A stretch of 64,000 bases of DNA from Mesorhizobium loti (GCF_001510895.1 NZ_LPWA01000046.1:62001-126000); one strand, 5' to 3'; counted from the stretch's first letter, positions 20,722 through 29,220 are shown. Notes: generated by a model from the sequence alone, not told the origin. Numbers and translations are program-made.

Positions 20722-21869
20722 TCCGCGGCCTCCCTGAAATCGTGCTCGATTGCCGCCAGTGTCGACAGCAGGCCGTCCTTGTCGGCGTAGCAGCCCTGCA
20801 GCCAGCGCTTGCCGATGCCCGAGAAGGCCTTGCGCGCATGCATGACGCGGGTGTTGTCGACGATGAAGGACTGCCCCGCCTCGAGCTTGAAGGTCACCTC
20901 GAAGGCAGGATCCTCGATCAGTTCGGCAAACCGGCGATAGGCCGCGTAGTATCCGTCCATCTCGGCGAACGGCACGTCGACGGTCGGCGCCAGCGAGCGG
21001 TTGTTGAAGCGGATGCAGATGAGCTCGCCGTCCGGCCCGAGCTCGATCATCGGCCGCTTCGACTGCAGCCGAACACCGGAAGAGCCTGCATATTCGAAGC
21101 GCGCCGGATTGGAGGATAGCAGCCGGAAGCCGTCTGGGTTTTCGCCCTGCAATGCGGCGGCGACCGCAAACCCGTCAACGACGCTGGATTCGCCGCCCTC
21201 GACCGTGTTCTCGATACAGGCCAAGATCTGCAGCGTCGGCACCGGATCGCGGTAGGGATTGTCGGTATGCGCCTGCAGGCCGAGATTGGTATAGGCGAGA
21301 TTGTTCGGATTGACCTCGGCGCGCACCTCGAACCAGCGCCCGTAATTGGTTTCCCGGATGTAGCCGAAGAGATCGGCCACCTTGCACAACGCGCCGGATT
21401 CGGCCGGCAGACCGTCCATCACCGCAAAGCCGTAGGTTCTGACCGCCGAAAGCCATTCCCGCAGGATGCCGCGGCCATGAAAGGCCGCCGCGTAGCTGGC
21501 CCGCGGCACCGAATTCTGCATCGTCGCCTTGGTCCAGCGCTGAATGACATCGCCCGTCCAGCCGGGCTGGCGAGGTTCGTCGCGATCATAGGCGTTGGCT
21601 CTCAGCCATTGGACCGGGAAGCTGACGGTCTTTCCCTCGGGAACGAAGGTGACCTCGAGCGCATCACCCTTCATCGACGTCGCGCCGATATGTGTTTCGG
21701 CCGGAATGTCGAGGATGGTGATCAGCCGCTGACCGTTGCCGGCGCTGCGCGTCTTGTCGTCCAGCGCATTGTCGCGCAGCCATATGGCATGGAAGCGACA
21801 GCGCGTTCCGTCCTCCCAGCCAAGCTCGATCGTTCGTCCGTCGTTGGTCAGCGTTGCTCTGGTCAGCAT
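20718..21869 (-). CDS. tmpA: Fe(II)/2-oxoglutarate dioxygenase, TmpA/gamma-butyrobetaine hydroxylase-like
   Basis: 383 residues. An N-terminal GBBH-like domain ([24 protein letters not shown]) is followed by a TauD-type double-stranded beta-helix with iron ligands His201-x-Asp203 ([11 protein letters not shown]) and His344 (VMHARKAF), and Arg355 for 2-oxoglutarate. The cysteines that bind zinc in the human N-terminal domain are absent (DNALDDKTR). Coupling to a PhnZ/TmpB-like HD oxygenase suggests it hydroxylates 2-trimethylaminoethylphosphonate at C1; gamma-butyrobetaine or trimethyllysine hydroxylation is the alternative. The start at 21869 ([11 protein letters not shown]) is chosen for AAGGA/GGGAG upstream. 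Divergent from a LysR gene, its probable regulator. Confidence 0.82.
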   Translation of the reverse strand: MLTRATLTNDGRTIELGWEDGTRCRFHAIWLRDNALDDKTRSAGNGQRLITILDIPAETHIGATSMKGDALEVTFVPEGKTVSFPVQWLRANAYDRDEPRQPGWTGDVIQRWTKATMQNSVPRASYAAAFHGRGILREWLSAVRTYGFAVMDGLPAESGALCKVADLFGYIRETNYGRWFEVRAEVNPNNLAYTNLGLQAHTDNPYRDPVPTLQILACIENTVEGGESSVVDGFAVAAALQGENPDGFRLLSSNPARFEYAGSSGVRLQSKRPMIELGPDGELICIRFNNRSLAPTVDVPFAEMDGYYAAYRRFAELIEDPAFEVTFKLEAGQSFIVDNTRVMHARKAFSGIGKRWLQGCYADKDGLLSTLAAIEHDFREAAE

Positions 21870-21924
21870 GTCCTTAAGCTCCCGTCTTCGATCCCGCCGG
21901 TTGCATGCTGACGCCATCAAAGGC

Positions 21925-21938
21925 ATAACTCAAATTAT
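21925..21938. promoter_or_regulatory. Candidate LysR-type operator
   Basis: ATAA-N6-TTAT is a dyad in the 100-base gap between the divergent tmpA-like and lysR genes, close to both starts. LysR regulators commonly bind such T-N11-A type dyads in the shared promoter and repress themselves while activating the divergent operon. Only the symmetry and position support it. Confidence 0.45.
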
Positions 21939-21968
21939 CGTTTTGTGGCCAATGAGGCAGAAATTCTG

Positions 21969-22850
21969 ATGGCTGGAGCTCTCGACGCAATGCCTCCCCT
22001 GGACTGGCTGCGCAGTTTCGAGGCGGCCGCGCGGCTGTCGAACTTTACCGCCGCGGCCGCCGAGCTCGGACTCACGCAAGCCGCGGTCAGCCAGCACATC
22101 CGCCTTCTGGAAGAGCGGCTGAAGACGCGATTGTTCAAGCGCCTGGCGCGCGGCGTGGCGCTGTCGCCGGAGGGCGCGGCCTATCTTCCCCACATCCAGT
22201 CGGCCTTCGCTATCATCGGCAGCAGCACGAACGAGCTGTTCGAGCCGCGCGCAGTGCAGGCCGTCACCATCCGCGTTCCGATCTCCTTCGCCCTTCTCAT
22301 GCTCGTGCCGGCTCTTCCCGATCTGGCAAAGGCACTGCCCCGGGTCAGGCTCGATCTGGTGACCATCCATCGGCCGACCGATTACGACCAGCCGGGCTCG
22401 GCGCTCGACATACGCTTCGGCAACGGATCCTTTCCCGGGCGCGAAGCCGACCGGCTGACCGTCGAACGGCTTGTCCCGGTCGCGGCGCCGGCGCTCGCCG
22501 GTGAGGACGACTGGACGTCGTTGCCGCTGCTGCTGGTGGCGGGCGCGCGCGAGATGTGGGCGGAATGGTTCACGGCCTCCGGGCGTGCCGGACATTCACG
22601 GCGCTCGCACCGCTTCGACAGCTTCGTTGCCGCGATGGAGGCGGCAAAGGCCGGCGCCGGAGCGCTGCTGGGTTCGCGGCCCCTCATCGATGCCGCCCTC
22701 AAGAGCAACCTTCTTGTCAGGCTTTCGGATTTCGAGCTTTCGAGCCCGTCAGGCCATTTCCTGACATGGCCGTCGTCATCGCGACTGACCGGTGCCGAGC
22801 AGGATTTTCGCTGCTGGCTTCTGTCGCGCCTCGCCGGGGGTTCAGGATAG
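21969..22850 (+). CDS. LysR-family regulator (GcvA-like), probable regulator of tmpAB
   Basis: 293 residues with the winged helix-turn-helix at the N-terminus (PLDWLRSFEAAARLSNFTAAAAELGLTQAAVSQHIRLLEERL), an opening typical of the GcvA subgroup, then a periplasmic-binding-protein-like effector domain. ATG 21969 is chosen; a GTG at 21945 would add eight residues. Transcribed away from the TmpA/TmpB-like operon with a shared promoter gap. By analogy with other LysR pairs it would activate that operon in response to the phosphonate or glycine betaine; this is inference. Its last bases overlap the end of the convergent GNAT gene by nine bases. Confidence 0.88.
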   Translation: MAGALDAMPPLDWLRSFEAAARLSNFTAAAAELGLTQAAVSQHIRLLEERLKTRLFKRLARGVALSPEGAAYLPHIQSAFAIIGSSTNELFEPRAVQAVTIRVPISFALLMLVPALPDLAKALPRVRLDLVTIHRPTDYDQPGSALDIRFGNGSFPGREADRLTVERLVPVAAPALAGEDDWTSLPLLLVAGAREMWAEWFTASGRAGHSRRSHRFDSFVAAMEAAKAGAGALLGSRPLIDAALKSNLLVRLSDFELSSPSGHFLTWPSSSRLTGAEQDFRCWLLSRLAGGSG

Positions 22851-23381
22851 CGCGCGGACGACCGCGCCTATCCGCTTCCAATAGATGAGCGTGCCGGTCA
22901 GCCCGCCATGCGGCTTGAGCGCATAGTCGGGAATTTCGCCGGTCAGCGTGAAGCCGAGTTTTTCGTAAAGGCCGGCAGCGCCCTCCTCGCTTGCGGTGTC
23001 CAGAACCAGTAAGGCGCGTCCCTTTTCGACGGCCAGCTCCTCAGCGGCTCGCATCAGGCAAGTCGCGATGCCTTTGCCGCGATGGTGGAGGCGGGTCATC
23101 AGCTTGGCAATCTCGGCACGGTGCGGCTGGTTGGGCGGACAATCGAGAAGCAGCGTCACGGTGCCGACAAGCATGTCGCCATCCCATGCGCCCAGCACCG
23201 CCCTTTCTCCCCGTGCGGCGGCATCCAGTGCTTTGCGCCAGAATTCATAAGCCGCATCGGGCGACAGCGGATGCATGAAGCTTACCGATCCGCCGGCGGC
23301 AACCGTCTCGACCAGCAGATCGGCCAGCATTCCGCCGGTTCTCGCGTCATTGCTCAACGCTCGGATTTCGAGGGAGTTCAT
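22842..23381 (-). CDS. GNAT-family N-acetyltransferase
   Basis: 179 residues with the acetyl-CoA binding region IAKLMTRLHHRGKGIATCLMRAAEELAVEKG (motif A, R/Q-x-x-G-x-G/A form HHRGKGIA) and the C-terminal LDTASEEGAAGLYEKLGFTLTGEIPDYA. The start at 23381 (MNSLEIRALS) follows TGGAG by nine bases. Last gene of a three-gene set headed by an XRE-cupin regulator, a common arrangement for this GNAT subfamily. The substrate is not evident; small polar amines or antibiotics are typical for relatives. Confidence 0.85.
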   Translation of the reverse strand: MNSLEIRALSNDARTGGMLADLLVETVAAGGSVSFMHPLSPDAAYEFWRKALDAAARGERAVLGAWDGDMLVGTVTLLLDCPPNQPHRAEIAKLMTRLHHRGKGIATCLMRAAEELAVEKGRALLVLDTASEEGAAGLYEKLGFTLTGEIPDYALKPHGGLTGTLIYWKRIGAVVRALS

Positions 23382-23418
23382 GTCGGTGTTCTCCAGGTGA
23401 TGAGGTGTCGGACCGCGG

Positions 23419-23727
23419 TCATTCGAAATGACTGGTCCGTCTTCGGCGGCGCGCCCGGCGGATTTCCGCGATGCGCTCGGCGTCGTCCTCGCTGAGGTGT
23501 CGCCCGCGCTCCAGGATCTCGAGCGTGTACTCCTCATAGGTGAGGCCAAGCCGCTCGGCCCGCTCCAGCCGCATCAGCATGATGGTCTGGCTCGGCGCCT
23601 TCCAGGCCTTGTCGTGGGCTTCGCGCCAGGCAAGAAAGATGTAAGCGTCGCCCTTGCCCCATGGTGGGCCTTCGTAATCGTCGAGAGGCGGCCCGCCATT
23701 GTGCGAGCGTTTCGGCCGTGGCGGCAT
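23419..23727 (-). CDS. Conserved small protein of unknown function
   Basis: 102 residues, basic and proline/arginine-rich at both ends (MPPRPKRSHNGGPPLDD ... RRARRRRRTSHFE), with a middle part LERAERLGLTYEEYTLEILERGRHLSEDDAERI that looks helical. I recognise this as a conserved alphaproteobacterial type, often annotated hypothetical. No signal peptide or membrane segment. Starts four bases after the XRE-cupin stop and precedes the GNAT gene by 38 bases, so it is very probably co-transcribed with both. Confidence 0.7.
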   Translation of the reverse strand: MPPRPKRSHNGGPPLDDYEGPPWGKGDAYIFLAWREAHDKAWKAPSQTIMLMRLERAERLGLTYEEYTLEILERGRHLSEDDAERIAEIRRARRRRRTSHFE

Positions 23728-23731
23728 GCGA

Positions 23732-24292
23732 TCAGCCCCTGATCAACGCCACCAGGTACTCGGCGGCTTCCGGCCCTGGAGCATGGAAGATGCAGTCCGA
23801 CGGCGCGCCGAGCGCCAAGCAGTCGCCAGGTTCGAGCCTGTGCACGACATCGCCTTCGGTGAAGTCCAAGCGGCCGCCGATCAACCAGATCTGCTGCTTG
23901 ATGAAGGCATAGGACGCTGCCGGGAAATTGACCTTGGCGCCCGCCGGCAGGCTGACCCGGATCAGCTCGAGCGGCGATGCCGGCGACAGGTGCCGTCTGA
24001 TATAGCCGGTGGCAGGATCCCGCCAGACTGGCTGCTCGTCCTTGCGGGAAACGCCGCCGCCCTGCATTTCGGCGCGGGCGATCAGCGTCGACAGCGTCAT
24101 GCCGAAGGCGGACGCGATACGCACCAGGAGTGCTGCTGTCGGGCTTGTCATGCCGCGCTCCATGGCGCTCAGCATCGCCTTGGACACAGCCGACCGCTCG
24201 GCCAACTCGGCCAGAGACCATCCTCGCAAATCCCGCTCGGAGCGTATCCGCCTGCCGATCGTGGATGTGATGTCGTTCGATATATCAGCCAT
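23732..24292 (-). CDS. XRE-family regulator with C-terminal cupin domain
   Basis: 186 residues. The N-terminal helix-turn-helix (IRSERDLRGWSLAELAERSAVSKAMLSAMERGMTSPTAALLVRIASAFGM) is joined to a cupin barrel (KQQIWLIGGRLDFTEGDVVHRLEPGDCLALG). Such regulators repress their own operon and respond to a small ligand bound in the cupin. ATG 24292 starts MADISNDITS; longer frames would run through the operator. The operator is visible as a perfect inverted repeat that spans the start codon. Heads an operon with a small conserved protein and a GNAT acetyltransferase. Confidence 0.9.
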   Translation of the reverse strand: MADISNDITSTIGRRIRSERDLRGWSLAELAERSAVSKAMLSAMERGMTSPTAALLVRIASAFGMTLSTLIARAEMQGGGVSRKDEQPVWRDPATGYIRRHLSPASPLELIRVSLPAGAKVNFPAASYAFIKQQIWLIGGRLDFTEGDVVHRLEPGDCLALGAPSDCIFHAPGPEAAEYLVALIRG

Positions 24293-24309
24293 TTGTCCAA
24301 TATATCGAA
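24276..24309. promoter_or_regulatory. Operator of the XRE-cupin operon
   Basis: TTCGATATAT (24276-24285) and ATATATCGAA (24300-24309) form a perfect ten-base inverted repeat with a 14-base spacer. The start codon of the XRE-cupin gene (24290-24292) lies inside the spacer, so binding of the dimeric regulator would block its own gene directly. The AT-rich arms stand out against the GC-rich background. Confidence 0.75.
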
Positions 24310-24426
24310 ATTTCAGAGCAACGAAGACGCTTTTCGATCGAATTTTCGCGGCCGGCTTAACAGCCTTTACACCATCCGACCTCACGTGACTTTAACTCCA
24401 ATCCGATAGGGTCGACGCTCAGGGGA

Positions 24427-26274
24427 ATGGGACCAGAGTCACCGATGTTTGTTGAACGCGAAGCCTCCGTTGGGGAACCGACCTCGCAGGAGCGCCGCAA
24501 CATCCAACAAAACGACAAGCGCATTCTGGGCAACGTCGTGCAGTGCGACGGCGCACGAGCCACGATCAGCGCCTATGCCGAGGATGCCGAAGGCACGGTC
24601 ACCGGCCTGTGGACTGTCGGCAAGATGATCTCCATCAACCTTGGTTCGACGCGCACCGTTGGTCTCGTCTATGCGATCGGCAAATCAGACCGTGCCTGGA
24701 GCAACGAGGGCCAGAACGCGATCGAGGTCAGCATCGAACTGATCGGCGAGGTGCGCGACGGCGCCGAGCCTGGCGCCAAGCCGGTCTTCGACCGCGGCAT
24801 CACCACCTATCCGCATATCGGCGCCATTGCCCACCGCATCCGCAGCCGTGACCTGCAGGCCGTTTACGATCTCGCTGGCCGCCACTCTATCACCATCGGC
24901 ACGCTGTCCCAGGACGAGGCGATCGATGCCAACATCGCCATCGACGACACGCTGGCGCGCCATTTCGCCATTGTCGGCACGACCGGCGTCGGCAAGTCCA
25001 CGGCCGTCTCGCTGCTGTTGCGCAAGTCGATCGAGGCGCGGCCGGATCTGCGCGTGCTGATCCTCGATCCGCACAACGAGTTTGCCGCCTCGCTTCCGGA
25101 ATATTGCGTGAAGGTCGATTCCAAGACGCTCGATCTGCCGTTCTGGATGTTCAGGCTGGAAGAGTTCGCCGAGGTTCTGTTTCGCGGGCGCGAGGTCGTG
25201 CCGGAGGAAGTGGACGTTCTGCGCGACCTTATCCCGGCCGCCAAGAACCTTTATCGCAACCCCAGTTCGGGCAGCTACATCAGGCGCGGCAGCGATGCGC
25301 TGACGGCGGACACACCGGTGCCTTACCGCATCGCCGATCTCCTCAAGCAGATCGACGAGCGCATGGGTCTCCTGGAAAGCAAGAACGATCGGCCGACCCT
25401 GAAGTCGCTGAGGACACGCATCGAATCGGCGGCTTCCGACCCACGCTACCGGTTCATGTTCAATTCGCGGCTGATCGAGGACACCATCCACGAGACGATC
25501 GGCAACATCTTCCGAGTGCCAAACCACGGACGTCCGGTAACCTGCTTCGAGATGGCGGGCATGCCCTCCGAGGTCGTCAATTCCGTCTGCTCCGTGCTGG
25601 CGCGCCTCGCCTTCGACCTTGCACTCTGGAGCGAGGGCCGGCTGCGGCTGCTCCTGCTCTGCGAAGAGGCGCATCGCTACATGCCGGCCGATCCGCGGCT
25701 CGGCTTCGCGCCTACAAGGCACGCTCTGTCGCGCATCGCCAAGGAAGGCCGCAAATATGGCTGCTACCTCGGCGTCGTCACCCAGCGTCCGGGCGAGCTC
25801 GATCCGACCATCCTGTCGCAATGCTCGACCTTCTTCGCCATGCGGCTCGCCAACGAGCAGGACCAGGCGATCATCCGCTCGGCGATCGCAGATTCTTCGG
25901 CTTCGACGCTCGCCTTCCTGTCTTCGATGGGCCAGCGCGAGGCGATCGCCTTCGGTGAAGGCGTGGCGACGACCATGCGGCTCAAATTCGAGAAACTGTC
26001 GCAGGAATTCATCCCGGGAACGGCCAAGCGCGAGCAGACCCAGCCCGCGGAAGCCGGCGACGATGTCGACCTCGCCGGCATCGTCGAGCGCTTGCGCAAC
26101 GTGCCGAAGCCGCAGCAGGCCATGGCCTTCGCCGAGGTGGTCGACACCGGCCGCCAGGCCGGCGATCCCGACTACCGCAAGCCGTCCGCGCCACGCGCGC
26201 AGCCCGACGACGATTTCGACCTGCGCTACGGCCTGAAGCCCTCGACCTTCGGCATGCGCCAGCAGAACGATTGA
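24427..26274 (+). CDS. HerA-type (DUF87) hexameric ATPase
   Basis: 615 residues. The N-terminal HAS-barrel-like region (LGNVVQCDGARATISAYAEDAEGTVTGLWTVGKMISI) is followed by an AAA+ motor of the HerA/FtsK class with Walker A VGTTGVGKSTA, Walker B RLLLLCEEAHRYMP and the sensor region YGCYLGVVTQRPGELDPTILSQCSTFF. HerA proteins are DNA translocases, usually paired with a NurA nuclease or, in defence islands, with SIR2 or other effectors. No such partner is adjacent here, and flanking genes are housekeeping, so this is probably the stand-alone chromosomal form found in rhizobia. The start is either 24427 or ATG 24445; neither has a clear ribosome site. Confidence 0.85.
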   Translation: MGPESPMFVEREASVGEPTSQERRNIQQNDKRILGNVVQCDGARATISAYAEDAEGTVTGLWTVGKMISINLGSTRTVGLVYAIGKSDRAWSNEGQNAIEVSIELIGEVRDGAEPGAKPVFDRGITTYPHIGAIAHRIRSRDLQAVYDLAGRHSITIGTLSQDEAIDANIAIDDTLARHFAIVGTTGVGKSTAVSLLLRKSIEARPDLRVLILDPHNEFAASLPEYCVKVDSKTLDLPFWMFRLEEFAEVLFRGREVVPEEVDVLRDLIPAAKNLYRNPSSGSYIRRGSDALTADTPVPYRIADLLKQIDERMGLLESKNDRPTLKSLRTRIESAASDPRYRFMFNSRLIEDTIHETIGNIFRVPNHGRPVTCFEMAGMPSEVVNSVCSVLARLAFDLALWSEGRLRLLLLCEEAHRYMPADPRLGFAPTRHALSRIAKEGRKYGCYLGVVTQRPGELDPTILSQCSTFFAMRLANEQDQAIIRSAIADSSASTLAFLSSMGQREAIAFGEGVATTMRLKFEKLSQEFIPGTAKREQTQPAEAGDDVDLAGIVERLRNVPKPQQAMAFAEVVDTGRQAGDPDYRKPSAPRAQPDDDFDLRYGLKPSTFGMRQQND

Positions 26275-26353
26275 TCGGTTCTGCGTCTTCGCGCCGACTG
26301 ACCAAGATTGCCACCGCACGGCGACGCCAGCCAGTATGGGTAATCCCCTCAGG

Positions 26354-26469
26354 GAATTCGTCAGGCTGAGTCGACTGGAGTCGGTTTCGAGAACCGGAGC
26401 GGAGCGGACATAAGTCCGTGAGCACCGGAAGCGCAGAAAACGGCTTCAGGCGACCAGCATCACGAATTC
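26354..26469. repeat. Large palindromic intergenic repeat, copy A
   Basis: GAATTCGT (26354-26361) and ACGAATTC (26462-26469) close a 116-base imperfect palindrome whose core (about 26389-26432, with GAGAACCGGAGCGGAGCG and GTGAGCACCGGAAGCG) is also found at 58140-58185. It lies between the convergent HerA-type ATPase and diguanylate cyclase genes. No open frame. Probably a small mobile palindromic element that also works as a strong hairpin between convergent transcripts. Confidence 0.75.
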
Positions 26470-26481
26470 AGTGATGGGATT

Positions 26482-27273
26482 TTAGGCGCAGACACGGTTG
26501 CGGCCTTGCTTCTTCGCCTCGTAGAGCTGCCGGTCCGCGCGGCGATAAAAATCCTCCGCGCTCTCCTTGCGGTCCCAGACGGCAAGGCCGACGCTGGTAG
26601 TGACCTTCAGCCGCACATTGCCTGACAGGATCGACATATTGGCGATCGCCTTGCGGATACGCTCGGCGAACCGGGCGAGCAGCTCCGCGTCCATATTGGG
26701 GGTGACCACGGCAAACTCCTCGCCGCCAAGCCGCGCCACCACGTCATGATAGCGTGTCATGCCCCGCACGCATTGTGCGACGGCCCTGAGCACCTCATCG
26801 CCGACATCATGGCCATGTGTGTCGTTGACCTGCTTGAAATGATCGAGGTCGAGGATCATCAGCCCCACCGGCTTGTCGATGCGGCCGAACTCGTCGAGAT
26901 ATTCTCGCAGCGCATCGTCGAAGTAGCGACGGTTCTGCATGCCTGTCAGGCCGTCGGTGAGAGCCGCCTGCTCGAGCGTTTGCGAGCGGGCGCTCAGCGA
27001 AACCGTCATGGCGCGCAGCTTGCCCTCTTCCCTCACCTGGCCGCGGATCAGCGGATAGATGAAGAAGCTCCCGAAGAACAGGGCGGCGGCGAGCAGCGCA
27101 CCGGTCAGGAACAGCAATTTGTTGAGATAGATGATTTTTTGGAGGCGCGACGCGGTGTCGAGATCGGTCGCGATGTCCTGCAATTGGCCATAGGCGTGGA
27201 AGGTCACCAGGCCCGCAGCCAGGATCACGAAAATAAAGACAAAGAACGCGGATTCCGCCTTGTGAAAACGCAT
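26482..27273 (-). CDS. Membrane-bound diguanylate cyclase (GGDEF domain)
   Basis: 263 residues from ATG 27273 (MRFHKAESAFF). Two membrane helices (about 8-28 and 52-76) enclose a short periplasmic loop. A GGDEF domain follows with the active motif GGEEF at 183-187 and DGLTGMQNRRYFD. The inhibitory I-site RxxD (Arg174-Asp177) lies five residues before GGEEF, so product feedback is expected. It makes cyclic di-GMP from two GTP and should promote a sessile state. An upstream GTG (27291) is a possible alternative start. No partner genes. Confidence 0.9.
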   Translation of the reverse strand: MRFHKAESAFFVFIFVILAAGLVTFHAYGQLQDIATDLDTASRLQKIIYLNKLLFLTGALLAAALFFGSFFIYPLIRGQVREEGKLRAMTVSLSARSQTLEQAALTDGLTGMQNRRYFDDALREYLDEFGRIDKPVGLMILDLDHFKQVNDTHGHDVGDEVLRAVAQCVRGMTRYHDVVARLGGEEFAVVTPNMDAELLARFAERIRKAIANMSILSGNVRLKVTTSVGLAVWDRKESAEDFYRRADRQLYEAKKQGRNRVCA

Positions 27274-27398
27274 AACTCCCCGCGGGACCACGACCCATTG
27301 TCGTTATGGCACGCTCGGCCTTACGGACCGTTAACCCGAACAGCCGTGACGGGAAGTTGCGCTGATTTCTTTAAGCTTCTGATTGAATTAGCAATCTG

Positions 27399-28349
27399 TC
27401 AGTCCGAGACTGGTGGCTCATCGCTTGGGCGAAGCCTCTGCCACTCCGGTCCCAGTTGGTGCCTGAACCATGTCGCCTGACGCTTGGCATATTGGCGCGT
27501 GGCGACCTTGGCGCGCTCGATCGCTTCGGGGAAGCTCATTTGTCCGGCCAACGCGGCCTGCAGCTCCCGAACCCCGATCGCTTTCATCGCCGGCAGGTCA
27601 GGAGCGAGACCGAGCGCCATCAATTGCCTGACCTCGTCCAGCGCGCCTTTGTCGAGCATCTGGTCGAATCGCGCCTCGATGCGCGCCACGAGTTCGCCGC
27701 GATCCGCCTCGATCACCAGGAAGCGCGCGCTGCCGCGGTCGATAAGCGGCCGGCCGCGCGCCGCCTGCCAATCGAGGATCGACCGCCCCGACGCGTCGAG
27801 CACCTCGAGTGCCCGCACGATGCGCTGGCCATCGGTCGGCCTGAGCTGCGTGGCGACGGCCGAGTCTTCACGCATCAGAATGCGATGCAGCCGTTCGGCC
27901 CCTTGTTCCTTGAGCTCGTAGCGCCAGCGCTCGCGCACCGACGGCGGAATGTCGGGCATGTCCGAGATGCCTTCGACGAGCGCGCGGAAATAAAGCCCGG
28001 TGCCGCCGACGAAGACGGCCCGCCGGCCGGACAAAACGCCTTCCTCGATCAGCCTGGTGACGTCGCGCAGCCAGGCGCCGGTCGAGTAGGCTGTCGAAGG
28101 ATGCACATGACCGTAGAGGAAGTGCGGCACGCGCGTCATTTCGGCAGCGCTTGGACGCGCCGTCAGCACATCGAGCACCGAATAGCCCTGCATGGAATCG
28201 GTATTGACGATGACGCCGCCTTGGCGTTCGGCAAGATCGAGCGCCAACGCCGACTTGCCGCTGGCGGTCGGCCCCGCTATCAGGATCGCGTTCTTGACGC
28301 GGCCTTCGCCCGCCTGCCTGCCGGAATTTTCGATGCCGCTGATCGCCAC
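27399..28349 (-). CDS. miaA: tRNA dimethylallyltransferase
   Basis: 316 residues. Seen: P-loop IAGPTASGKSALALDLAER, NTDSMQGYSVLDVLTARPS, the PHFLYGHVHPS segment and the zinc-finger-like C-terminal region ending KRQATWFRHQ. Transfers dimethylallyl to A37 of tRNAs that read UNN codons. No ATG or GTG exists between the P-loop and the GTG at 28349, so that GTG (MAISGIENSGRQ) is the only plausible start. It lies 17 bases inside the divergent serB gene, so the two 5' ends overlap. The much longer open frame upstream is a shadow of serB. Confidence 0.9.
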   Translation of the reverse strand: MAISGIENSGRQAGEGRVKNAILIAGPTASGKSALALDLAERQGGVIVNTDSMQGYSVLDVLTARPSAAEMTRVPHFLYGHVHPSTAYSTGAWLRDVTRLIEEGVLSGRRAVFVGGTGLYFRALVEGISDMPDIPPSVRERWRYELKEQGAERLHRILMREDSAVATQLRPTDGQRIVRALEVLDASGRSILDWQAARGRPLIDRGSARFLVIEADRGELVARIEARFDQMLDKGALDEVRQLMALGLAPDLPAMKAIGVRELQAALAGQMSFPEAIERAKVATRQYAKRQATWFRHQLGPEWQRLRPSDEPPVSD

Positions 28350-29220
28350 GCTTGTATCCCATCCCGAAGACCGCGCAGTGTCGGCCTCGCTTGCGAATAT
28401 GGCCTCGCGGGCGGCCGGCGCAAGCGCCGTTCGCTGGCTGGCTGAAGGCGTCGCCTGCGATCTGGTTTTGCCGGAGAGCCCTGACATCGGCGAATTGACG
28501 GCCGATCTTCGCGCGGCATTGGCATCCGAGCCGCTCGACATCATCGTCCAACCGGCTGAAGGCAGGAGGAAGAAGATCCTGCTTGCCGATATGGATTCGA
28601 CCGTGATCGACCAGGAATGCATCGACGAACTCGCCGACGAGATCGGCGTCAAGGAGCATGTCGCCGCGATCACGGCACGGTCGATGAATGGCGAGATCGC
28701 TTTCGAGCCCGCATTGCGCGAGCGCGTCGCCTTGCTGAAAGGCTTGGACACGGCGGTGGTCGACCGCATCATCGCCAACCGGCTGACGCTGGCCGCCGGC
28801 GGGCGCGCGCTGGTGCGGACGATGCGCACCAACGGCGCCTGGACCGCGCTCGTCTCCGGCGGCTTCGACGTCTTCACGAGCCGCATCGCCGCACTGCTCG
28901 GCTTCCAGGAAAACCGCGCCAACCGGCTGATCGAGGAAGACGGCAAATTCACCGGCACGGTGGCAGAACCGATCCTCGGCCGCGCCGCCAAGGCCGAAGC
29001 ACTGCTCGACATTGCGGCAAGGCTCGGCCTGACGACGGCAGACGCGATTGCCGTCGGCGACGGCGCCAACGACCTCGACATGATCCGCCTTGCCGGCACC
29101 GGCGTCGCGCTTCACGCCAAACCGGCGGTGGCGGAACAGGCAAGGATCCGCATCGATCATGGTGACCTGACAGCGCTGCTCTATCTCCAGGGCTACCGTC
29201 AGGACGAATTCGTGCAATGA
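28333..29220 (+). CDS. serB: Phosphoserine phosphatase
   Basis: 295 residues, HAD superfamily. An N-terminal regulatory-like domain (MPLIATLVSHPEDRAVSASLANM) is followed by the HAD nucleophile motif DMDSTVIDQECIDELAD, SGGFDVFTSRIAALLG and GDGANDLDMIRLAGTGVALHAKP. It removes phosphate from O-phospho-L-serine in the last step of serine synthesis. The ATG at 28333 lies inside the 5' end of the divergent miaA. The stop overlaps the start of the next gene (ATGA), so serB and the GNAT gene are translationally coupled. Confidence 0.95.
   Translation: MPLIATLVSHPEDRAVSASLANMASRAAGASAVRWLAEGVACDLVLPESPDIGELTADLRAALASEPLDIIVQPAEGRRKKILLADMDSTVIDQECIDELADEIGVKEHVAAITARSMNGEIAFEPALRERVALLKGLDTAVVDRIIANRLTLAAGGRALVRTMRTNGAWTALVSGGFDVFTSRIAALLGFQENRANRLIEEDGKFTGTVAEPILGRAAKAEALLDIAARLGLTTADAIAVGDGANDLDMIRLAGTGVALHAKPAVAEQARIRIDHGDLTALLYLQGYRQDEFVQ

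Noticed and set aside
24685..26319. 544-codon open frame opposite the HerA-type gene
   Set aside because: GC-rich third-position bias makes long antisense frames; its composition (His/Arg/Gln-rich) and lack of motifs mark it as a shadow.
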